Origin: an uncultured bacterium
GTDB taxonomy: Bacteria > Hydrothermota > Tepidihabitantia > Tepidihabitantales > Tepidihabitantaceae
Assembly: GCA_937139435.1 (NCBI GenBank)
Contig: CAKZPX010000081.1
Span: 1-13,115 of the forward strand
DNA: 13,115 nucleotides
Direction of reading: 5' to 3'
Made by a program: the position numbers and the translations under genes. This document shows, piece after piece, positions 1-6,242 of this stretch. Numbering within the stretch: the stretch's first letter is position 1; the number at the start of each line of letters is the position of its first letter. The notes below the pieces were generated by a model that saw only the letters and a program-made list of their open reading frames with translations, ran no database searches and had not been told where the DNA came from.

Positions 1-15
1 CCGCCCCACAGCCAC

Positions 16-39
16 GGTGACGCATTAGTTTTAGTCACC
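16..39. repeat. Inverted repeat, 6-bp arms
   Basis: GGTGAC (16-21) and GTCACC (34-39) are perfect inverted arms around a 12-nt spacer. They lie just beyond the 3' end of the secreted propeller gene, which reads leftward. No T-run follows on either strand, so I do not call it a terminator. A second small hairpin, TGGTTG-TCTT-CAACCA, sits at 85-100 and also lacks a T-run. Function unknown. Confidence 0.3.
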
Positions 40-108
40 ACTGTCTACTTTTCTGCCCTGTTATTCAGATCAGACGACTCTCTTTGGTTGTCTTCAACCA
101 GATAAATT

Positions 109-1443
109 TCAGTGCAGGACGACCACCTTCCTGACACCAGCACCAGTGGCAAGAAAATAAACGCCGGGAGTTAACTGGCTGATGTCATTCATCCCGCTCT
201 TTACCATCAGCACCTTCTGCCCGTTTCTGTTTATAAGTGCACCACCCGCATCCATTGCGAGCGGAACCGTTCGCCTTAAAACGGTTACCCCATTTCTGAA
301 ATCTTCTCTTTCTTCCTTCCGGTCTTCCATAAGTGGGATTGGATAGCCAAAAGATGCCCACATCACCTTATACGGTGGATTTTCGCCCTGGGTCCAGACC
401 AGCAGGTCGCCAAAACAGTTCGGTGCATACACCGGTTCGCCGATGCTGAACACCCGGCGTACGGTGCCGGCGGTCCAGCCGGTCATAAAGTAATACCGGT
501 GATAACAGATGTCCTTTCTGCCCGCAGAATCTTCCTCCCAGAACAGATACGACCAGACCGTTCCCAGATGGGCAAGCACCGGTGCGGTTGAGGAGCCCGG
601 AGTGGAGTAGCCTCCACCATTACCGCCGATAAACTGAACCTCCAGATTACCCTGCGCATCCTGATCCCAGGCAGCGGCAAAACTCTCCCCTGGCTCCGCA
701 AAATCCAGGCTGGGATGGGACACAACCCGGTTGCTCTCAACCAGCATTTCCTCATCCTGCCATACACCTCCAATCTGACGGCGCCGGACAATGCGATAAG
801 GAAGACTCCGGGTAGAATCAAACTCCTGCCAGATAACCGCCAGCCCATCACTAAAATGCTCAACCGCTGGTAGCTGACACCGCGCGCCGGTGCCGGTAGA
901 CACAAGGAACCGCTCACCGAGCAACTGTCCGTTCTGGCAGGTGCGATAGAATACCTTACCCAAACCTGACACCGGTTCTGTCCAAACAATATGCACCACG
1001 CCGTTGCTGTCCGCACAAACATCAGGATTACCGCAGGTGCTAGTAGACTGACTGACATTCAGTGGCATCATCCTTAATTCCAGATTCCGATAGAAGATGT
1101 TCTTCACCCCGGCGCTATCTGTCATCTCCCAGACCAGGTGGCGATCACCATCTCTGCCCCAGGCGATACCGGGATTGTGTCCCGGGTAGCTCAGAATCGG
1201 ACCACGCCAGGTGCGACCGGCGTCCCCTGATAGATACACATAAACCTCATCGGTGGAATGGATAGTCAGGACAACGGTATCCAGTTCTGGCAAACCGCCG
1301 ACAAATTCCGACCGGCAGGCAATTTTATGACTGTTATTGGGTGCGGTGGCAAAGGGGACATTTGTGGAGCAAACACAGCCAAACTCATACTGGGCATAAA
1401 CCGGCACCACCGCTGTCACCAGGAGGAGGAAGACACCTAACAC
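109..1443 (-). CDS. Secreted beta-propeller-like protein with T9SS-type C-terminal sorting-like domain
   Basis: I do not recognise a specific family. Seen: the N-terminus (residues 1-17 from the GTG start at 1443) is a hydrophobic signal sequence ending in VYA before QYE, a plausible signal-peptidase I site. Residues 72-79 read SGDAGRTW, a canonical Asp-box (SxDxGxTW) as found in sialidase/BNR-type propellers. Spaced motifs such as HLVWE (102-106), HIVWTE (151-156), AVIWQE (202-207) and YLFWEE (299-304) look like successive propeller strands. The last 60 residues (about 383-444), with LTPGVYFLA at 424-432 and the basic end RKVVVLH, resemble type IX secretion sorting domains, so a cell-surface or extracellular location is inferred. 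Start choice: a full Shine-Dalgarno (1457-1466) lies 15 nt from the GTG but only 6 nt from an in-frame CTG at 1452-1450. The CTG start adds Met-Arg-Gly and gives the signal peptide its missing positive charge. The gene is single and divergent from the tRNA-Ala unit. No enzymatic residues are identified. Confidence 0.75.
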   Translation of the reverse strand: MLGVFLLLVTAVVPVYAQYEFGCVCSTNVPFATAPNNSHKIACRSEFVGGLPELDTVVLTIHSTDEVYVYLSGDAGRTWRGPILSYPGHNPGIAWGRDGDRHLVWEMTDSAGVKNIFYRNLELRMMPLNVSQSTSTCGNPDVCADSNGVVHIVWTEPVSGLGKVFYRTCQNGQLLGERFLVSTGTGARCQLPAVEHFSDGLAVIWQEFDSTRSLPYRIVRRRQIGGVWQDEEMLVESNRVVSHPSLDFAEPGESFAAAWDQDAQGNLEVQFIGGNGGGYSTPGSSTAPVLAHLGTVWSYLFWEEDSAGRKDICYHRYYFMTGWTAGTVRRVFSIGEPVYAPNCFGDLLVWTQGENPPYKVMWASFGYPIPLMEDRKEEREDFRNGVTVLRRTVPLAMDAGGALINRNGQKVLMVKSGMNDISQLTPGVYFLATGAGVRKVVVLH

Positions 1444-1456
1444 ACCACGCAGAGAA

Positions 1457-1466
1457 CACCTCCTTT
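1457..1466 (-). promoter_or_regulatory. Strong Shine-Dalgarno that argues for a CTG start
   Basis: On the minus strand this reads AAAGGAGGTG, an almost complete anti-SD match. The AGGAGG core is 6 nt upstream of an in-frame CTG (1452-1450) and 15 nt upstream of the first conventional start, GTG at 1443. An in-frame TAA (1467-1465) closes the frame just upstream, so CTG and GTG are the only sensible candidates. Confidence 0.6.
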
Positions 1467-1478
1467 AAAATTCATCTT

Positions 1479-1506
1479 ATCCTAACCCGTGATTTACTCC
1501 TGTCAA
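1479..1506 (-). promoter_or_regulatory. Sigma70-like promoter of the secreted propeller gene
   Basis: On the minus strand there is a perfect -35 TTGACA (1506-1501), a 16-bp spacer and -10 TAGGAT (1484-1479, 4/6). The predicted transcript start near 1472 leaves a 5' leader of only about 20-29 nt that holds the Shine-Dalgarno sequence. The call is by consensus match only. Confidence 0.5.
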
Positions 1507-1603
1507 GTGATCACTCCTCTATCTTATTTAGAGCCAGAAAAATGAGAAAAATAACGCCCGGGGTTCGGTTCCATTTTCTAACTAACATTCTACCATACAG
1601 TTA

Positions 1604-1661
1604 AAAAATATTTTTCCCTTTCCGGGGTATACCCCGGGCTCCCCCGGGAGTAATTACCCGG
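1604..1661. repeat. Cluster of palindromes in the divergent intergenic region
   Basis: Three inverted repeats are packed together. AAAAATATTTTT (1604-1615) is a perfect palindrome. CCGGGGTATACCCCGG (1622-1637) is a perfect 16-bp palindrome. CCGGG-AGTAATTA-CCCGG (1644-1661) can form a 5-bp hairpin. The cluster lies between the leftward promoter (-35 at 1506) and the rightward promoter (-35 at 1744), roughly 100 bp from each. It could be an operator or a structured terminator-like element; no T-run directly follows the GC stems. Apart from this cluster, the two promoters and a small possible leader ORF, I see nothing in the 440-bp region 1453-1893. Confidence 0.4.
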
Positions 1662-1743
1662 TTCACTCGCAGACCAACATTCAAGACAAAATACTATTTT
1701 TCACCGGCTCGGAATAACACCGCTATCTGGTAAAAATTTCCTA

Positions 1744-1771
1744 TTGACATTTGTCCGGTTTGTTTTACAAT
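1744..1771 (+). promoter_or_regulatory. Strong promoter of the tRNA-Ala / arginine decarboxylase unit
   Basis: Perfect -35 TTGACA (1744-1749), 16-bp spacer, -10 TACAAT (1766-1771, 5/6). This is one of the best matches in the window. Transcription should start near 1778, leaving a leader of about 115 nt before the mature tRNA at 1894. No promoter of similar quality was found between the tRNA and the decarboxylase start, so both are probably transcribed from here. Confidence 0.6.
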
Positions 1772-1893
1772 TCAACCGCAAATGATATACAAAAACATTA
1801 ACTACCCGATCGCTATTGCACCCGGGTGTTGACCAGGGCAAGAAGGAGCAGAAAGGATTGAAGGTTGTTGCTGGGAGTTGGTTAAGTGTCAGT

Positions 1894-1966
1894 GGGGCAG
1901 TAGCTCAGTTGGGAGAGCGCCAGAATCGCACTCTGGAGGTCGCCAGTTCAAATCTGGTCTGCTCCA
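1894..1966 (+). tRNA. tRNA-Ala, anticodon CGC
   Basis: A complete cloverleaf can be drawn by hand. The acceptor is GGGGCAG (1894-1900) with CTGCTCC (1959-1965), and it includes a G3-U70 wobble pair, the identity element of alanine tRNAs. The D stem is GCTC/GAGC. The anticodon stem CCAGA/TCTGG encloses loop ATCGCAC, with anticodon CGC at 1927-1929 reading GCG. The T stem GCCAG/CTGGT encloses TTCAAAT. Discriminator A is at 1966. CCA is not encoded, as the next bases are CTC, so it must be added after transcription. A T-rich stretch (1970-1981) follows directly. Confidence 0.97.
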
Positions 1967-1969
1967 CTC

Positions 1970-1990
1970 TTTTTTATTTTTAAAGGAGGG
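1970..1990 (+). promoter_or_regulatory. U-run followed by Shine-Dalgarno between tRNA-Ala and the decarboxylase
   Basis: Six T, one A and five T (1970-1981) follow the 3' arm of the tRNA within 4 nt, then AAAGGAGGGG (1982-1991) sits just ahead of the ATG at 1994. The tRNA T-arm/acceptor structure plus U-run could cause partial termination. Equally, tRNA 3' processing would free an mRNA with a 27-nt leader. The Shine-Dalgarno clearly fixes the ATG at 1994 as the start. Confidence 0.45.
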
Positions 1991-1993
1991 GAA

Positions 1994-2590
1994 ATGGTCA
2001 TCCTGCCCCGTTATGTGTTCCTGACCAAAGGGGTGGGTATCCACCGGGAAAGACTCGCCTCTTTTGAAGCGGCACTGCGCGATGCCGGCATCGCTCCGTA
2101 CAATCTGGTTCGGGTGTCATCCATATTTCCGCCCTACTGCCGGATTATCTCCCGTAATCGGGGGCTGAGCCTGCTCAACCCCGGACAGGTGCTGTTCGTT
2201 GTAATGAGCGATAACGCCACCAATGAACCGCACCGGCTTATCTCCGCTTCCATCGGCATCGCCATCCCGAAAGACCCGTCCCGTTATGGCTACCTTTCCG
2301 AATACCACTCGTTTGGTGAACGGGAGGACCGGGCAGGTGACTATGCAGAAGATCTTGCCGCCCAGATGCTGGCAACAACCCTGGGTGTTCCGTTTGACCC
2401 GGACCTGAGTTATGACAAGCGCAAGGAGATCTGGAAAATCGCCAAAGAAATTGTCCGCACCCAGAACATTACCCAGACCGCAATTGGCAACAAGCACGGG
2501 CTCTGGACAACTGTGGTTGCTGCTGCGGTACTGATTACCGATGTTCCCGAGGAAAAGGAAAACGAATCCAAAACCGAATTCCAGGATTAA
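1994..2590 (+). CDS. Pyruvoyl-dependent arginine decarboxylase (PvlArgDC)
   Basis: Probably converts arginine to agmatine and CO2 (EC 4.1.1.19), feeding polyamine synthesis or acid/arginine metabolism; cytosolic. The family makes a proenzyme that self-cleaves at a Ser-Ser bond to create an N-terminal pyruvoyl cofactor. Seen: the hallmark LVRVSSIFPP at residues 38-47, which puts cleavage between Ser42 and Ser43 and gives a beta chain of about 42 and an alpha chain of about 156 residues. GYLSEYHSFGE (99-109) is the conserved acidic segment near the active site, and GVGIHRERLASFEAAL (13-28) is the typical N-terminal helix. At 198 aa the length is close to family norm, with a charged C-terminal tail (about 184-198) of no clear function. 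A strong Shine-Dalgarno is 3-9 nt upstream of the ATG. It follows tRNA-Ala by 27 nt in the same direction. Substrate identity rests on family resemblance; related pyruvoyl enzymes acting on other amino acids are less likely. Confidence 0.9.
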   Translation: MVILPRYVFLTKGVGIHRERLASFEAALRDAGIAPYNLVRVSSIFPPYCRIISRNRGLSLLNPGQVLFVVMSDNATNEPHRLISASIGIAIPKDPSRYGYLSEYHSFGEREDRAGDYAEDLAAQMLATTLGVPFDPDLSYDKRKEIWKIAKEIVRTQNITQTAIGNKHGLWTTVVAAAVLITDVPEEKENESKTEFQD

Positions 2591-3795
2591 TAAGCCCGCT
2601 TTAAACGCAGGCGAGGGTAATAATGAGTTAGAATCTGCCGGTAACTGTAACCCCGCTCTGCCATAGCAATCGCACCATCCTGACACAAACCAACCCCGTG
2701 CCCCCAGCCGCGCCCGGTAAACCGAGCCGTTCCCGAACCCAGGCTCATATCAAAATAGGTGGACTTCAAGCCAAGCGCCATCCGGAATTCAGAGCCGCCC
2801 ACCGTTACCGTGCCCCGATCGGTAACAAAGTGCAGTTTTTTTACCCGTTTGCCAGTACGATCTTTTTCCAGGCGCAAGGAACGCACCCGCACCTTTGCCC
2901 CGGAGAACTTTAATCTGCCTAAAACCCTTTCCAGGCTATCCTTTTTAACAGTTACCACCCAGGTGTGGTGCTTGCTCCGGACACAGAAAGGAGTTGCACC
3001 ACGGTGATGGCCTGGTGCATCTATGACGCTGACCAGAAACTCCTCACTACCATCAGCGGTGATACCACCGCAACAGGCATGGTAAAGAACCATCGCCGGT
3101 GCGTCCTGATAGTAAAGCACCTCTCCCCGGGTCTCGTCAACCGCCTGATTTGCCAGCGACATCTCCGCACCGGCACCCCGGTACTCCTGGTCACGCAGGA
3201 AAGAATCATAAAGGTCGTAGCCCAGACCTTTACGTTTACCCAGCCGTGCCAGGGTAAAACTCCGCGCGGCGACCGCCTGCGCCTTTACCGCCTCATAGGT
3301 GTTCTTGTTTATCGGACCAATCTCAGCCACAATAACACCGTAGAGATAATCTTCCAGAGAAAGCTGATTAACCACCACCATGCCGGTATCAGTAAGGACA
3401 AAGGCACGAATCCCACCCCGATACATCCGGGCACCCACATTGAGCAATCCGGCACCGTTAATAACCACCGTATCCCACGCCTTCTGCCATTCAGCACCGT
3501 CAATTTTTATCTGCACCTCACCGTTGTTGTGGCTCAATTCCACCACACCGCCAGGACTAACCCTGCGGTTTAATCCACCGGTGGAAACTGTTAAAGGGCT
3601 GGCAGAGTGCACCCTCACACCACTCTGTCCGGTGGTTAACCGGACACGGACAGTTATCTCGCCCTTCACCCTGTCCCGGGTCTTTTTTGCCCTTGTTGTT
3701 CCAGAAAAAGCCCCACCCCGATGATTGGTGTAGTGATAACAGGAAAATAATACGAGAAGGAGAAAAGGTAAAACAGGTGCGAAGCGGCGCGACAC
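2587..3795 (-). CDS. SpoIID/LytB-domain protein, probable cell-wall lytic enzyme or lipoprotein
   Basis: SpoIID-family proteins cleave peptidoglycan glycan strands (lytic transglycosylase activity in Bacillus SpoIID) and occur widely in non-sporulating bacteria. Numbering from the TTG at 3831: LSLEDYLYGVIVAEIG (157-172) holds the conserved Glu (E170) where SpoIID carries its catalytic Glu. Next come EAVKAQAVAARSF (180-192), YHACCGGIT (250-258) and GRGWGHGVGLCQDGA (373-387), all typical of the family and in the expected order. Start: the longest frame begins at TTG 3831, but that codon is the -35 of a good promoter. GTG at 3795 (residue 13) directly precedes basic SRR and a hydrophobic stretch ending LFSC (28-31), a reasonable though imperfect lipobox, so I prefer 3795 (402 aa). 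TTG 3798 is also possible. No Shine-Dalgarno is present, so the mRNA may be leaderless. It is convergent with the decarboxylase gene, and the stop codons overlap within TTAA (2587-2590). The physiological role here is not evident. Confidence 0.85.
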   Translation of the reverse strand: MSRRFAPVLPFLLLVLFSCYHYTNHRGGAFSGTTRAKKTRDRVKGEITVRVRLTTGQSGVRVHSASPLTVSTGGLNRRVSPGGVVELSHNNGEVQIKIDGAEWQKAWDTVVINGAGLLNVGARMYRGGIRAFVLTDTGMVVVNQLSLEDYLYGVIVAEIGPINKNTYEAVKAQAVAARSFTLARLGKRKGLGYDLYDSFLRDQEYRGAGAEMSLANQAVDETRGEVLYYQDAPAMVLYHACCGGITADGSEEFLVSVIDAPGHHRGATPFCVRSKHHTWVVTVKKDSLERVLGRLKFSGAKVRVRSLRLEKDRTGKRVKKLHFVTDRGTVTVGGSEFRMALGLKSTYFDMSLGSGTARFTGRGWGHGVGLCQDGAIAMAERGYSYRQILTHYYPRLRLKRAY

Positions 3796-3803
3796 CAAGA
3801 TTA

Positions 3804-3831
3804 AATTTATTTTACCCAGCGCCAAAGTCAA
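3804..3831 (-). promoter_or_regulatory. Promoter of the SpoIID-family gene, predicted leaderless
   Basis: On the minus strand: -35 TTGACT (3831-3826, 5/6), 16-bp spacer, -10 TAAATT (3809-3804, 4/6). Transcription should begin around 3797, at the TTG (3798) or GTG (3795) start codons, leaving no room for a Shine-Dalgarno. If correct, the region 3831-3798 is promoter rather than coding sequence. Confidence 0.4.
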
Positions 3832-3893
3832 AGATTAACCGGGTACGGGATAAACACCATTTTCTGACCGGGAACTGTCAAAACCCGCAACGC

Positions 3894-3922
3894 TGGACAC
3901 CACAGGAGAATTTACCTAAAAT
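3894..3922 (+). promoter_or_regulatory. Promoter of the rbfA-truB-ribF operon, predicted leaderless
   Basis: -35 TGGACA (3894-3899, 5/6), 17-bp spacer, -10 TAAAAT (3917-3922, 5/6). The -10 ends 5 nt before the rbfA ATG (3928), so transcription should start at or within a nucleotide or two of the ATG. An AGGAG at 3904-3908 lies inside the promoter spacer, 19 nt from the ATG, too far to be a normal Shine-Dalgarno. Confidence 0.5.
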
Positions 3923-3927
3923 AGTCC

Positions 3928-4311
3928 ATGCAACATCGGGATCGGCGGGTAGCAGATGCAATTCGGGACATCGTCGCCGAAATTGTCCTGACCAAACTCT
4001 CTGACCCGGCAATCGGGTTTGTAACAATAACCCGTTGCTCGCTTTCCCGCGACCTGCGTAATGCTACCGTTTACTTCTCGGTCATCGGTGACGAGGCACA
4101 GCGCCAGCGCTCCCTTAGCCATCTGGAACACGCCCGTAAGTTCATCCGCCATCTGCTCGGTCAGCGTCTGAAAACCAAATTTCTGCCCGAACTGCATTTT
4201 AAGTTTGACGAGGTCCTGCTGCAGGAAAGACGCATTGGTGAACTGCTTGACCAGTTAGAGAAAGAACCGACCCAGGACGCTGACCCGCACGAGAAAGATA
4301 CCGGCTCCTGA
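3928..4311 (+). CDS. rbfA: Ribosome-binding factor A
   Basis: RbfA is a small KH-fold protein that binds the 30S subunit and assists late 16S rRNA maturation; cytosolic. Seen: an N-terminal helix with HRDRRVADAIRDIVAEIV (3-20), then LSDPAIGFVTITRCSLSRDLRNATVYFSVIGD (24-55), which matches the family pattern DPR-x-VTVT-x-V-x-x-S-x-DL-x-x-A-x-VY-x-S. LPELHFKFDE (86-95) is the usual end of the KH core. The 127-aa length is normal, with an acidic low-complexity tail (113-127). First gene of a three-gene unit and the start most likely to be leaderless. It usually sits downstream of nusA-infB; here the upstream neighbour is a divergent spoIID-family gene instead. Confidence 0.93.
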   Translation: MQHRDRRVADAIRDIVAEIVLTKLSDPAIGFVTITRCSLSRDLRNATVYFSVIGDEAQRQRSLSHLEHARKFIRHLLGQRLKTKFLPELHFKFDEVLLQERRIGELLDQLEKEPTQDADPHEKDTGS

Positions 4312-4323
4312 ATCCCGGCGGCA

Positions 4324-5202
4324 ATGCGCGGTGTTATTAACATTAATAAGCCTGCCGGACTCTCTTCCTATGATGTTATCCGGCGGTTAAAACCCCGACT
4401 CAAGCCGAACAAGATTGGTCATGCCGGAACACTTGACCCGATTGCCACCGGTGTCCTCCTCATCCTCCTTGAGGAGGCAACAAAAATCAGCCAGGTGCTT
4501 ATCTCCCTGCCCAAGGAGTATAAGGCGGAGATGACCCTGGGTATCGCCACTGACACCGATGACATCACCGGCAACACGATCGCCACCGCACCGGTGCCGG
4601 ATATCAGTGCCGATGCGTTCCGCAATCTACTGAGGGAAAGGTTCACCGGCACAATCCTGCAAACACCACCCCGATTCTCGGCATTGAAAAAAGAAGGAAC
4701 ACCGCTCTACCGGTTCGCGCGCCAGGGTATGGAAATCACACCACCCGCCCGCCGGGTCAGCGTATACGAATTGGAACTTGTGGAGTGGCAACCACCTAAA
4801 GCCCGGCTGCGAATGGTGGTCTCATCGGGCACCTATGTCCGTGCCCTGTGCCGGGACATCGGACAGGCGCTTGGTTCCTGTGCCACACTCAGCGCACTGA
4901 CCCGACTGCGCATCGGCAGGTTCACCATCGCTGAATCGGTCACACCTGAACGGCTATTGAACCCTGATACTGACTGGCAGAGACTCGTGGTGCCGATTGA
5001 AAGGGCGCTGGAATTTCTACCCTGGATGCTCATCTCCGATACCGAGGTAAACGCGCTCCTCCAGGGCAAAATAGTTCCTCACCCTGGTGGTGATTTACCC
5101 CCAGGCACCGCCATCGCCCACAACCAGAACAACACCTTTCTTGCCCTGGTCCGAACCGACCATCAGCAACTCAAACCGGAAAGGGTTATCTATGCGGACT
5201 GA
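4324..5202 (+). CDS. truB: tRNA pseudouridine(55) synthase TruB
   Basis: Isomerises U55 to pseudouridine in the T-loop of tRNAs; cytosolic. Seen: INKPAGLSSYDVIRRL (7-22), and the catalytic motif GHAGTLDPIATGVL (32-45) with nucleophile Asp38. KEYKAEMTLGIATDTDD (64-80), PPRFSALKKEGTPLYRFARQG (from 115) and SSGTYVRALCRDIGQALG (167-184) are the other TruB blocks. A PUA-like C-terminal region covers about 232-292. At 292 aa it is a typical bacterial length. ATG follows the rbfA stop by 12 nt with no clear Shine-Dalgarno (only GGCGG at 4316-4320), so translation is probably coupled. Its end overlaps the start of ribF by 11 bp. Both tRNAs in this window carry a T-loop TTC, the natural substrate site. 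Confidence 0.96.
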   Translation: MRGVININKPAGLSSYDVIRRLKPRLKPNKIGHAGTLDPIATGVLLILLEEATKISQVLISLPKEYKAEMTLGIATDTDDITGNTIATAPVPDISADAFRNLLRERFTGTILQTPPRFSALKKEGTPLYRFARQGMEITPPARRVSVYELELVEWQPPKARLRMVVSSGTYVRALCRDIGQALGSCATLSALTRLRIGRFTIAESVTPERLLNPDTDWQRLVVPIERALEFLPWMLISDTEVNALLQGKIVPHPGGDLPPGTAIAHNQNNTFLALVRTDHQQLKPERVIYAD

Positions 5203-6127
5203 GAAAAGACCGGTTGCCCTCACGATTGGTGGATTTGATGGGCTGCATCTCGGTCATCAGGAAATTATCCGTCAGGTGTGTGAGATTGCCCGGGAAATTA
5301 ACGGCATCAGCGCCCTGTTGACCTTTCATCCCTTGCCCGGACAGACCATTCTGTCCGAATTTCCTTATATCCTCACCCCGCTGGAGGAAAAAATACCGCT
5401 CCTCACCGAACTGGGAATAGAATTCACCCGGGTTCTGGAATTTAACACCCATCTCCAGGCAACCGAACCCGAGGAATTTATCCACCGCCACATAATCGCC
5501 GATTTTGACCCTGCGGTCATCGTCATTGGTGCTGACCACCGTTTTGGCAGACAGGGGCGGGGCGACCCGGTACTCCTTAACCAGCTCCTTCAACCCCGGG
5601 GAATAAAAGTAAAAGTGGTGCCTGATGTTATTCATCTCGGCGCACCGGTGCGCAGCACCCGAATCCGTGAACACCTCCTCCTCGGTCATGTCCGGCTTGC
5701 TGGTGAACTGCTGGGCAGACCTTACAGCCTGACCGGAAGGGTTGTCCCGGGGACCGGCACCGGCAGAAAATTGGGATTCCCCACTATCAACCTCCAGCAC
5801 CGGGAAAAGGAAAAACTCATTCCAATGGAAGGGGTTTATGCGGTTATTGCCGACACCTCAGTAGCCATGTTTCCCGGGGTGGTAAACATCGGGTTCCGAC
5901 CAACCTTTGGCGGTAAAGACCGCGCCATTGAGGCACATCTCTTTAATTATCCAGAAGACGCCGGACCGGTTAACACCATCACCATCCATTTCTTAGAGCG
6001 CCTGCGTCCGGAAAGACCGTTCAGCACACCGGCAGAACTGTGCCAGCAGATTAAACAGGACATAGCACGGGCACAGGAGTTGTTTTGCACCCACCGTGCT
6101 TTCCGGTCAATCATGCCACCTGTTTAA
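5192..6127 (+). CDS. ribF: Bifunctional riboflavin kinase / FAD synthetase
   Basis: Converts riboflavin to FMN and FMN to FAD. Seen: the adenylyltransferase domain at residues 8-180, with TIGGFDGLHLGHQ (11-23, the nucleotide-binding HxGH-type motif), TFHP (44-47), VIGADHRFGRQGRGD (111-125) and STRIREHLLLG (155-165). The flavokinase domain follows at about 181-300, with LTGRVVPGTGTGRKLGFPTINL (from 180), VYAVIA (215-220), NIGFRPTFGG (232-241) and IEAHLFNY (246-253). The 311-aa length is normal. A longer frame opens at 5087, but its extra 35 residues are an out-of-frame read of truB. The ATG at 5192 overlaps the truB stop by 11 bp, is preceded by AAGGG (5181-5185), and starts right before the conserved core. 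Gene order rbfA-truB-ribF is widely conserved; the rpsO that often follows is absent. Confidence 0.95.
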   Translation: MRTEKRPVALTIGGFDGLHLGHQEIIRQVCEIAREINGISALLTFHPLPGQTILSEFPYILTPLEEKIPLLTELGIEFTRVLEFNTHLQATEPEEFIHRHIIADFDPAVIVIGADHRFGRQGRGDPVLLNQLLQPRGIKVKVVPDVIHLGAPVRSTRIREHLLLGHVRLAGELLGRPYSLTGRVVPGTGTGRKLGFPTINLQHREKEKLIPMEGVYAVIADTSVAMFPGVVNIGFRPTFGGKDRAIEAHLFNYPEDAGPVNTITIHFLERLRPERPFSTPAELCQQIKQDIARAQELFCTHRAFRSIMPPV

Positions 6128-6207
6128 AACAAAAGAAACCGTGTTGGAACATTGCTATCGGTTTATCTTCGGGTTATGGGCAATCTGTTTACTGCCCTTT
6201 GCCCTCG

Positions 6208-6235
6208 TTGACAAGCCGGCACGAAACCATAACAT
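6208..6235 (+). promoter_or_regulatory. Promoter of the propeller-Yip1-exporter operon, predicted leaderless
   Basis: Perfect -35 TTGACA (6208-6213), 16-bp spacer, -10 TAACAT (6230-6235, 4/6). The -10 ends 7 nt before ATG 6243. No Shine-Dalgarno lies upstream of that ATG. Together these suggest that transcription and translation start at the same place. It is the only convincing promoter found before the six-gene operon. Confidence 0.5.
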
Positions 6236-6242
6236 TAACTTT

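Noticed and set aside
85..100. TGGTTG-TCTT-CAACCA hairpin as terminator of the leftward gene
   Set aside because: On the minus strand it is followed by AAAGAGAG and not a T-run, and the stem is only 6 bp.
1557..1826. Several CCCGGG sites in the intergenic region as a possible repeated motif
   Set aside because: CCCGGG and ACCGGT occur often throughout this GC-rich window, including coding regions, so four copies here are not clearly special.
2965..3573. 202-codon plus-strand frame antisense to the SpoIID-family gene
   Set aside because: The opposite strand has all SpoIID family motifs in order; this frame has no start signal and an unlikely composition, so it is a shadow.
5087..5191. N-terminal extension of ribF from an upstream ATG
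   Set aside because: The extra 35 residues are an out-of-frame read of truB, rich in Pro/Thr/Ser; the conserved RibF sequence and an SD-like AAGGG support ATG 5192.
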